Shown here: one piece after another, positions 1 to 9,447 of the stretch
Numbering within the stretch: position 1 is the first letter of the stretch
Layout of the letters: each line of letters begins with the position of its first letter
Assembly (NCBI GenBank): GCA_023053545.1
Contig: JAKZAN010000006.1
Location: forward strand, 2,609,001 to 2,673,000
Direction of reading: 5' to 3'
Source of the DNA: Lepidurus packardi
Taxonomy: Eukaryota > Arthropoda > Branchiopoda > Notostraca > Triopsidae
Length of the DNA stretch: 64,000 bases
Notes under the pieces: model-generated
The model's database searches: none
What the model was told of the DNA's origin: nothing
The model's input: the letters and a program-made list of their open reading frames with translations, nothing else
Translations under genes and position numbers: made by a program

Positions 1-422
1 CCCGAGTTCGTAAAGTCCGCACTTCAGTGCATTTCCACCGACCGAAGACTTTGCGCTTACCTCGTAAGCCCAAATACCCCAGGAAGGCTGTTCCCCGTCG
101 CAGCAAGTATGACTAACTTTTAGCTATATTTGGGCGGTTCTAACACGATATGTTATGTAGGATGGATGCTTACAACATCATCAAGCACCCATTGACTACT
201 GAATCTGCCATGAAGAAGATTGAAGATAACAACACCTTGGTATTCATCGTCCACCCTCGGTCTAACAAGCACCACATCAAGACCTCTGTCAAGAAGTTGT
301 ACGACATTGATGTTGCTAAAGTGAACACCTTGTTGAGGCCAGATGGTAAAAAGAAGGCTTACGTTCGTTTGGCACCAGATTACGATGCATTAGATGTTGC
401 TAACAAAATCGGCATCATATAA
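1..422 (+). CDS. RPL23A: Ribosomal protein L23a (uL23), 3' part
   Basis: This is the cytosolic large-subunit ribosomal protein that binds 28S rRNA near the peptide exit tunnel. Two exons are visible, 1-106 and 161-422, joined across a 54-nt intron (AGC AA|gtatga ... gttatgtag|G ATG). The reading frame starts with codon 3-5. The N-terminal basic extension is cut by the window edge, so the start codon is missing. The visible 121 residues include the basic stretch [11 protein letters not shown], then the conserved core with [28 protein letters not shown] and the canonical end DVANKIGII before TAA at 420-422. These motifs are near-identical to animal RPL23A, so the call is secure. Nothing points to a pseudogene. 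Confidence 0.97.
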
Positions 423-1019
423 GCGTGTTTTCTAAGATCCTCTGCGTTGAATACATCCTTTCAGGGGAAATTCATTGTTTTATTATAACTTGCTGGCTTT
501 ATTCCCTTTTATATTTAGCCACCTAGACAGAAGTAGCGTAGGTCTTTTCAAATTTTATCGTTATCTTCAGCATTGCTAATGTCACAAAAGAGTTGAATAT
601 AGATTTGAAAGGTAAGACAAGCCAAAGGTTTGTTCAACGGTCTGTTTACAATTAATTATCGTCACAAGGATCGTTGATAAGGCGCCTAGTTGGGTATAAT
701 TCAGAGCTTGACCGTTTATTCATAGTAGCGCTGCTAGTAGCTAGGTGAGATTGTCAAGTAAACGTAGGTGAAGTGGTTGTGATTTCTGGGGTATTTAGGT
801 CTCTTTTTGGATGTTTCAAAGAAGTAAGTAATTCATATCGTTTATAGGAAAAAAAAGTTTCTCTTGAAAAAAAGTAAATTTCGTGATTTTTGTTTCAGTT
901 GGACGTCTGTTATGAGTTTGTAGCCGAAGGCCGTTGCTCCGGCCATATTGCCAGCCAACGCATGTATAGAGCTTTGTCTACAAGAGGAGCTGTGTAACCT
1001 CCCCGTTACAGAGGTTGTT
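423..1019 (+). other. RPL23A 3' flank and Mondo 5' UTR region
   Basis: No gene is visible. A good splice acceptor (tgtttcag, ending at 898) lies just upstream of the Mondo ATG. The first coding exon therefore probably carries 5' UTR from about 899, with a non-coding exon further upstream. A four-codon upstream ORF (ATG 912, TAG 921-923) precedes the main ATG and is in frame with it. Confidence 0.4.
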
Positions 1020-4000
1020 ATGACCAAAGGAATATCTTTTGGAGGCACTATGTTGTCCCCTTCACCGAGATCTACCACGTTTGGAGCAACTACAGTAGCA
1101 CGACCGAGCTCTAGCCATGCGAATCAGCGTTCCAAAGAAACCATCCATTCGGGGCATTTTATGGTCTCAGATTTTGAAGCTGAGGCCCAAGATGATGAAG
1201 ATGAAGTAGCTATTCCGGTTCCAGAAAGTGACGAAGCTAAAGTTGTAATACAGGCTACTAACGACAATGCCCCTGCACCTGGAGGAGCCAACGAATTGGC
1301 TCCAACAGCGAGCATTGTATTAGACGAGCCCAAAATTTTCGAATCCGGGTTTGGGATGACGATCAGCATCATGCCTGAATTAGCTCTGCCGTACGGAGAC
1401 ATCCCCACCAGAGAACGAAAAAACTCCCAGCCCTCCTTAGCCATTGACCAGTCCCTGACAAAACTTTTTCAATGTATGTCGCTGGCTTACAGGTAAGCCC
1501 TTAAGTTTATATAATTAGTATGTAAGCGATTTTAGGATAGATTCTGCGCAAGCGATACGCAACTAACCACGATAAGCATGCTCAGATACCTTTAAAATTC
1601 TTTTTTTTGGGGGGGAGGCTTATTTTTCTTTGTTAGGAGCATGCTAAGACCGGCACTAAAATTTTACATACTTTGTCGCATTGCTTGCCATAATTCTTGC
1701 TCTAATATACTAACGCACGCGTGTAGCAATGAGTGCAAGATAGGACAGAATGAAAAGACTACAGAAGGCGTATGGCCCTGCCGGGGAGCTTTACTCCCCT
1801 TCGTGTGGTCGATTATTTGAAATTAACACCTCTAACCAAGAAACAAAGATGCTCACTATTACGTTTTTGGGAGGGAGGTTGCTCCCAGCACAGTTTTCAT
1901 TTTGATCTTTTTCTTTCTTGTGACTTGTATCAGTCACAAGCTGACATCTCCTCGCTGGAAAAACTTCAAAGGTCTCCGACTCTCTTGGAAGGATAAAATT
2001 CGTCTCAACAACATCATCTGGCGATCTTGGCACGAGCAATGTAAGATAATTAGCCCCTGCCCTAGACACCTTTTCTATCCTTCCAGAATTTTAGCTTTTT
2101 TTTCTATCCCTTTTCCTCCCTTCCTTTCTTTTCATTTCTTCATTTCGACTGTCGTGTTCGTTGCAAAATCTCCGTTTTCAAATCGTGTCACTGGTATGTT
2201 TGTGACTTCGCTTGGCGTGTAGTGGTCGCATTTTGGGTATTTCATTCTCGTTCCCGCTTGCAAGAGCTAGCTATATAACGGCAAACATGGAAGGTTATAA
2301 TATTTTGATAAGTTAGTCATTGTCATTCCAATATTCAATGAATTACATTCATGGCCTCGCATAGGCAAAAGCTCACATCTCCCAAATGGAATCCCTTCAA
2401 GGGCTTGCGATTGTCCTGGAAGGACAAGATTCGCCTCAATAACGTCATATGGAGATGTTGGCACCTGCAATGTAAGTTACGAACAACTTTTTTTGCAACG
2501 GGAGAAGGGATTTCCCTTTGGTTGTCAAAATCACCAGCTAGATTGTGGACATTTGGAGTAGATGTCTTTATTCTATTGTTTTAGTTCTATGTTCTCATGT
2601 TCCTCTTTTTCTTGCACTGGAATTATTCAAGCGTGCCAGTTTATTTGTAATTTGTACGTCTTCTTCGCCCTTCCACCTTACTTTCTTCCTTTCAACCACA
2701 GTAATTTTACCGTATGTTTAACTGCTAATAATGCAAATTGTCTTGCAGTCGTCCGTAAACAGAGTACGCAGATATGCCAGTTCGCGTCGCCGTTGGAGGT
2801 TGATCAGCATAATAAACCTGAAGTAAGCCAATTTGATAAGTTTATAATGCTACTCAGAATGGAACACTATCTCCTCTAAACACTTTCGTAGGCGGTAGTC
2901 TTGGAAGGCAAATATTGGAAGCGACGTTTAGCAACCGTGACGGCTGAGTACAAAAAGTGGCGGATCTTCTTCAAGAATAAACTTATGGGGCGTAGCTGCA
3001 AGGAGACCGAAGACATTGTACGTAATATCGGCCTAATATTGTAATTTTGATTATTCCTTTTTTAAGTGTATGCATCACGAGCTGGAAGCTCTGGATTGGT
3101 TTGGGCCTCGCTCAAACGGGTCCTGTTCCAATTCCTCGTTTCCCGTAGAAGATGATTTCTATATGGATTTCTCGGATACCTTATTTTCGTCCTTAACTTC
3201 AAATCAGCCTTTTCCCTTTCCGAACCCACGTGAGATAGGTATTATTGTGATCAAAATATGACGTAGTGGCACATATTAATTTTAATTTTGTATAGCGCGT
3301 GGAGTAAGTCTTGCCGATTTTATCCAGCCTGGTTTGGTGCAGTTACAGCCAAATTTGGATGATTTTATGGATACTTTTGAACCGCTGCAAGGTAAATGTC
3401 TTGACTTGCAGAGTTAACATTTTTAGTTGTAATTCTTCAATAGACCTGTTGTCAGTACGACTACCTCCAGTAGAAGAAGAAAGTTCTGCGGTAGACGATT
3501 CAGGAGCCTTCAATGGGAACAATTCCTTGCAAAATTCTTCAGCTCTTTCGAGGGAAGAACCGGCTAGACGAGAGCAGCCCAACGTGACGTCTATGAATGA
3601 ATCTTTTACATCAGCCATGGATGCTTACATGTCTGTAGATGGATCGCCGTCCGAACCAGTCATGTTCTTTACACAGGAACAGCCACGGTCAAACAGAGGT
3701 TTGTCCAATTACGAGCCGAACCAGGCAAATCAGCTGGTCATACGCCAGCTGTTAGTTCAACCTTCACGAGACGCTGAGTCCATTCCACAACAGGTAGAAG
3801 ATTCGTCATTCCTATCTCAACAGCGGCAACAAGAGATGGTAACGTGTGGTTACCTTCCTTCGAATCCCTATATGGAAGCGGAAGTTAGCTCGCAATCCGC
3901 TCAGGAAATTTTCGTCGTCCCCAAAACGTCGTTAAAAACTCGTAGCCGCTCTAGAAGCGGCTCTTCGGTGAATGCTGCTCCTTGCCCGCCCCCGTTGACC

Positions 4001-5733
4001 AATAGATTAACCCTTTCGAGTAGCCAACCGTCCCTTGCTCCACTCCCTAATGTTCACACCTCCAAATCCGCACCAGCTATGAGTCACGGCGGTGCTCGTA
4101 GCAAATCGACCCGCTCGACCCCGTCTACTTTAGTAGCCTCTGCTGTAGCTACCATCTCGTCCTTACCTGCTTCTCGTGGGCCAGGACGAGCAGGAAGTCT
4201 GGGTAACGTTTCGAATCTTGTCACCGCTAATGCCTTAAGGATTCCTGTGCCAAACACGGCGACTCCGACTCTTGTCCAGGAAAACGCCTTAATGCAATTA
4301 TTAACCTCAGGTAAAGGACTTGTCTTGTTCGTTATTCTTCAGTTGGCGCGGCTAATATAACGAGAAGGTTTGTTATTCCATTGCAGATCGTATTTCAAGC
4401 ACATCTTATGTTACGCGCACAGCACTCCCTGCTACACCTGCTCATACCAAGGTTGCCACTTCCTCCAGCCAAACAGTTATCGATACCGGAGGCCTTAATT
4501 TGCTGGCTGACGTTGGGCTGAGGCCGTTCAATCTTTCAGAGGAAACCACACCCAGCTCTGGCAAAAGCAACACCGCCCCTTCCACTCCCACCGCCACGGT
4601 CCCGCCATCTCTTCCCACGACTCATTTGAAACCTTTTCGCCCTAGAGGGGAGCACGAACGGGGACAGTATAAAGTACATAATCTTGAATTTTGCCTTCCC
4701 CTGTTCTTATTTATTTGTGTTCTGTTGGTTTTTAGGAGCACCGCCGGGTATGCCATATCAATGCAGAACAGAAACGTCGTTGTAATATCAAAAATGGTTT
4801 TGATACGCTACATAGTTTGTTGCCTGGCTTAGGAGGCTCAGCGAGTGGGTCTGGTTCAAGTACTTCGCCGTCTCACTCAAAGGTTAGCGAGGTGAGACTT
4901 CAGCGTTCTTATAGGAATGCGTTTTTTTCTCCTGGAGTGTGCAAGGGAATCGAGTTATATATGTGTGTAATTATTGTCATGTGGTTCTGGAATGTTTAGG
5001 TGAGCAAAGCAGCTTTATTGCAGCGTGGAGCTGAATATATCCGCCAGTTGAAGGCAGAAAGGCTTCAGCAAACCGAAGAAGTGGAACAGCTGCGCCAGTG
5101 CATTGAAAGCCTGAACGGGGCCATTAGGTCAGTCAGTTTTAGTGCACACGTAAATGCTAAGATATGACACACCGACTTTTTGCGTTCTTAGTGGTTGCCA
5201 AGCCCAGTTGCCAGCCACGGGAGCTCCCGTTTCGCGACAGCGCTCATCTCGGATCAAAGAAATGTTTGACGAATGGGTTCGAATACGTACCTTGCATAAC
5301 TGGAAATTCTGGATCGTATCCTTTTATGAGCATCACTTAATTTTGATAAATTTGCTCATAAATTAAGTTTGATTGGGTCTTTTCAAGCTGAAGTTTATTA
5401 ACCTTAACTTGAAACACAGTTTAGTTTGCTCATTCAACCATTGCTGAATACCTACGTAGCTACAGTATCTACAGCTAGCATCGATGACTTGTGCCGCACT
5501 GTACTTCAGTGGGTTGATCAGCATTGCTCGCTGGTGGCATTACGCCCAGGTATTCATCACCGTTTCAATCCTCTAACTTAGCGCTAATTGTTTATTTGCT
5601 CGCCTTAGCCGTGCTGTCGTCTCTACGCCATTTAAGTACAAGTACGGATATTTTGACAGACCCTTCCCGCCTTCCTGCTCAGGCCGCACAAGCTGTATGT
5701 AAAGGCGAGCAACCCAGTCAAACACTCCATTAG
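1020..5733 (+). CDS. Mondo: Mondo (MondoA/ChREBP-type) bHLH leucine-zipper transcription factor
   Basis: Glucose-6-phosphate-responsive transcription factor that pairs with Mlx on carbohydrate response elements. Exons: 1020-1492, then either 1934-2040 or 2365-2471, then 2749-2822, 2892-3017, 3067-3238, 3296-3391, 3444-4310, 4387-4673, 4736-4891, 5000-5127, 5192-5315, 5420-5549 and 5609-5733. With one alternative exon this gives 954 residues, close to human MondoA. In order the protein shows IHSGHFMVS (MCR1), SLTKLFQCMSLAY (nuclear export/MCR2), the MCR3 segment in the duplicated exon, KYWKRR...KKWRIFFKNKL (MCR4), NPREI...QPGLVQLQPNLDDFMDTFEP (MCR5/GRACE), a Ser/Pro-rich middle, the basic region HINAEQKRRCNIKNGFDTLH, a zipper, and the C-terminal dimerisation domain (RTLHNWKFWI, LSTSTDILTDPSRLP). 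ATG 1020 was chosen because the frame is closed by TAG at 921. A possible exon further upstream cannot be excluded. Confidence 0.95.
1934..2040 (+). other. Mondo: Mondo alternative exon 2a (107 nt)
   Basis: Acceptor tatcag|TCAC and donor CAAT|gtaaga. It encodes SHKLTSPRWKNFKG, then LRLSWKDKIRLNN and IIWRSWHEQ. The segment matches the MondoA/ChREBP stretch whose helix binds 14-3-3 (MCR3). It has the same length and the same phases (2 in, 1 out) as the exon at 2365-2471. Confidence 0.85.
2365..2471 (+). other. Mondo: Mondo alternative exon 2b (107 nt)
   Basis: Acceptor cgcatag|GCAA and donor CAAT|gtaagt. It encodes RQKLTSPKWNPFKG, then LRLSWKDKIRLNN and VIWRCWHLQ. It differs from exon 2a at about 8 of 36 residues, all outside the shared core. 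Using both exons, or neither, would shift the downstream frame because 107 is not a multiple of three. Confidence 0.85.
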
Positions 5734-7109
5734 GCCAACAAGCAAAGGGTTGGTTAATATGGATCTTTTACTTTTTTCCCCAAAGTAATTAGGAGAGCGT
5801 TCTTATTGTGTCTGTTTTTATCCACACATGTCGTTGATTTTAGGAGCGATGTCTTGCATTTAGTGTTGGTTCAAAAGATTTGTTTTCTTTTTTTTTTCCT
5901 TGCTTTCCTTTAAAATGATTGATTTGGGCTGGAAAGTGATGGTTTCAAGAGGTTACTGTAGAACTTCTTGAAAACGGGATGGGGCAGATGAGTTTTTTGG
6001 TTGATTGTTTCTCGAATACTTACGTAGTCGTGAAGCGAACATCCCCAGAAGGACCTTGCAACGTACAAAGGACTGAGGTACTCCCATGTCGCACAACGAG
6101 GAATGCTGTGTGCCTTAGCGAGGTTTCAGTCCCCAACAAAGAAAGACAAGACAAAACTGATTTAAGAAAAAAGTGTGCGAAGCAAATGTTATGGGTTTAG
6201 ATCAGATTTAATGAAGGAAAAAAATGGCGTCAGCAGATGGCTTGATGCCAGTCATTTCTTGCATGGTAGTTATAAATAACAGAAACCTTATTAGAACGTT
6301 TAGTTTATGTGTTAGTATTTTGTTATCTGCTTTTTTCATCATGTGGCCATGGACGAAGGGAAACATTCATGTGCTCTAAAAAGATGCCTCATAAAGTGGA
6401 CTGATTTCAGTTTTTTGTTTAAAAAAATACTGGTGCGTGGCCATTTGTTGCTTGGTGAGGTTCAGACATGTAACAAAGAAGATGATAAAATATCCATCCA
6501 AGCAAAATAGAGGAACACTTCAGTGCATCCGAGTTTTATCGATCGAATAAGTCCGAAGACAACTCGTGGGCCTTGCTCAAGTCGATCCCTTCCTATATTT
6601 AGTCCTGTATACAGAATGTGGAACCCGCAACGTATACGAGGACTGCCTTTGGCATGCGCAGGTCCACTTTAGGTCAATATGTGAATCGCATTCGTCTAGA
6701 GAGCCGTGCGAGCGGAACGCGCGTCAAAAACTCCTCGTTTTCTCTAGTCATTGTGTTGATCGCATGAGTGTTGCTTTGTTAGTTTTATTCTCGTTTACTA
6801 AACTCTTCAATTAAAAGAGGGTCACGCCAACTTTGGGGGCTTTTATCAGAGGAAAATCCTCGTTGTGGTTGGCTGGTAGTCCGTCGAATTGTGCGAGGGA
6901 ACAAAAGGATCCAGTTACAGACGGAAATTGTACGCGAAGGTACGCCCAATTTACGAGTACATAGCTTGTTCGATAAAGTCGTCTGTATTTCACTATCGAA
7001 CTTGCTTGTGTTAGGCTGTGTGCACACCGCTGTACAATATAACAATAATAAAAGTATATATACATTGGTTGCGCGGGGGATTGTGTACGCTTCGGGATTC
7101 AGAAACAAC
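5734..7109 (+). other. Intergenic: Mondo 3' flank and septin upstream region
   Basis: No convincing gene. Short open frames here lack family resemblance and splice-consistent neighbours. A TATATATA-like stretch near 7055-7062 lies about 50 nt before the septin ATG and could be its core promoter. Confidence 0.3.
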
Positions 7110-8707
7110 ATGGATACAAGAGACTACATTGGATTTGCCACGTTGCCCGAACAAGTGCACCGGAAATCTGTCAAGAAAGGGTTCGAATTCACGCTTATGG
7201 TAGCGGGGGATTCCGGGCTTGGTAAGTCGACGCTCATCAACAGTTTATTCCTGACGGATTTGTACGCTGATCGAATTGTTCCGCCGGTTCAAGGTACGTT
7301 TTTACATATGGGATGATTCTTTTTGAGCTAATTGGCTTAAATACATTGTAGAACGAATCGATAAGACCACAGCAATTGAAGAACGAACGGTGGAAATAGA
7401 AGAAAGGGGCGTCAAGTTGAGACTAACTGTTGTTGATACACCAGGTCCATTTTAATTTCTTGTGTAATTTATTCTGCTTTAATTTGCTTATCGTCATAAT
7501 GATTCGAGCAGACATCCTAAAGAAAGGGTGTGCCGGAGGTGTGTTGTTTAGTTTGAAGATTGTTATGGTTTCGCATCCCACCAGCGAAGAAAGTAAAAAT
7601 GCGCGGTTTGGTCCTGTAACGCTTCTTAATGTAAATGCAGGTTTTGGTGAAGCACTTCAGAGCGAAGGAACATGCCAAGCTTTATCCGACTACATCGACG
7701 CGCAGTTTCGACACTACTTCACGGCGGAAAGCGGACTTCACCGGAAAGCTATTCAAGACCGAAGAGTAAATGCCTGCTTGTATTTTATCCCTCCTTACGG
7801 CCACGGGTATATAATAGCGTTGTAAATGTAAGCACTTGTATGATAAAGGAGTGCATTAATTAGACTTCGCCAGTTGGATGCGGAAGTGATGCTACGTTTG
7901 CACCGAAAAGTGAACTTGGTGCCGGTTATTGCCAAGGCTGACACCCTTACACCTGTGGAACTTGCCTCTTTGAAGAAACAGGTGTTAGAAGACCTTGAAC
8001 AATATCGTATTCAGGTGTATCAATTGCCCGAATGTGATTCAGAAGAAGATGAAGAATTCTTAATCCAAGATCGCGAATTGAAAGCCGCCTTACCGTTTGC
8101 TATAGTGGCGTCCACTCAAACGTTCGAAATCGCGGGAAAGACTATACGTGGTCGGCAGTATCCGTGGGGTATTGTAGAGGGTAGCGCATAAATATTATCC
8201 GGTCTGACATGTGAAAACTGAGTATGATTTCTCATAGTTGATAACCCACTTCATAGCGACTTTATCAAGTTACGTACCATGCTTATTTCAACCCATATGG
8301 CGGATCTCAAAGAAATAACCAACGACCATTATGAACAGTTCCGAGCTCAGTGCATAGCACATATTTCACAACAAGCTATCAAAGAGCGAGGGTATGGCTT
8401 ATTTTAATATTAAACAGAGATTTCTCATAAATGTAAAATCATTTCGCCCTCTTTTAGAAAGCTGAAACGAGATTCTATGAATGTCGAGTGTGAAACGACA
8501 GATGCTCTTTTACAAGAGAAGGAAGAAGAGGTAATCCCAGTTTATGCCATGACGTTATAATAAAGCATTGTATTTTCCCTCCTCCTTTCCCCTTCCCCTC
8601 AGATTCGACGAATGCAAGACATGCTCTCTGCTATGCAGCAGCAGTTGGCACAAGCTCAGTTAAACCAGAGTTCGGCTCCAAACAGTCCCAACATGGTGCG
8701 GGTTTGA
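7110..8707 (+). CDS. Septin GTPase (SEPT2/SEPT5-like)
   Basis: Filament-forming GTPase of the cytoskeleton that acts at the cell cortex and cytokinesis ring. Exons: 7110-7293, 7352-7444, 7641-7806, 7864-8180, 8238-8391, 8458-8530 and 8603-8707, giving 363 residues. Visible motifs: the polybasic segment [18 protein letters not shown]-loop GDSGLGKST, switch 2 DTPG, AKAD for guanine specificity, and the septin-unique element near [11 protein letters not shown] with [10 protein letters not shown] after it. The last two exons make a Gln/Glu-rich coiled-coil tail that ends soon after [11 protein letters not shown], so the tail is short, as in the SEPT2 group. The ATG at 7110 starts [13 protein letters not shown], the usual septin N-terminal pattern. 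An AATAAA at 8861-8866 is a plausible poly(A) signal about 155 nt after the stop. Confidence 0.95.
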
Positions 8708-9447
8708 CCGAAGCTGTTTCCAGATTTTTTGAACCAAAACTTTTTTCATGGTTACAATATTTTGTTTTACTATGGCGCGTTTTCTTTTGTTGTACATTTA
8801 AACTTGTACATCGTCACTTCCGACGTTTTTTCACGTTAGTTACGTTATCGTTATTGCGACAATAAATTTGTATTCCTGCTAACAACTTATATCAATATTG
8901 ATGCAAAATAAAATAAGGCTAAGCCGGCGTAATCCAGCAGGAAATCAGGTACAAGAGTAAGGATTTGTAAAGCCCGTAACTGTAATCTTAAAGAGATTGT
9001 ACCACATCCGTATTTTAGCTCTTTTCACGGGACCACCGGACCGAACCGCACCGCGGGTGATCTGGTAGGCGGGACGACGAACAGTACGGGTCGCATTATC
9101 TTGATTCTGGTGTCAGACGCGTCGCAGGTTGTGTGCTTTTGTTTTGACTTTCACTTTTCACTGTCTGTTTTTTTTAAAAACCTATTAAGTATTACTTCTC
9201 TTACGTAAGATCCGCCAGCCTGAAACAGTTTTATTCGTGTCATGTAAGTAGTTTAGGTGATCAACATTACGACTGTCCTCCAATAACAACACATAGCAAG
9301 GTGAGATTACTTTCGAACGTTACAAGTCACGAAAGTTGTTGATGTTGTGGAATTCTTAATTGAATTAAGAGCTAGTCGATTTCACTTTCATTTTTCTTTC
9401 CAAAATTGCTCTATATTCGGTAACTAACTGCTTTGTGTATCTTACAG
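8708..9447 (+). other. Septin 3' UTR and BCR-like gene upstream region
   Basis: No ORF of note. 9025-9110 is a locally GC-rich, CpG-containing patch and may be the BCR-like promoter. The acceptor cttacag directly before ATG 9448 implies at least one upstream non-coding exon. Confidence 0.35.
8861..8866 (+). terminator. Poly(A) signal AATAAA after septin
   Basis: Canonical hexamer about 155 nt beyond the septin stop codon, with no closer hexamer on this strand. Confidence 0.5.

Noticed and set aside
5979-6200. 73-codon frame between Mondo and septin
   Set aside because: Short, no similarity, no splice context.
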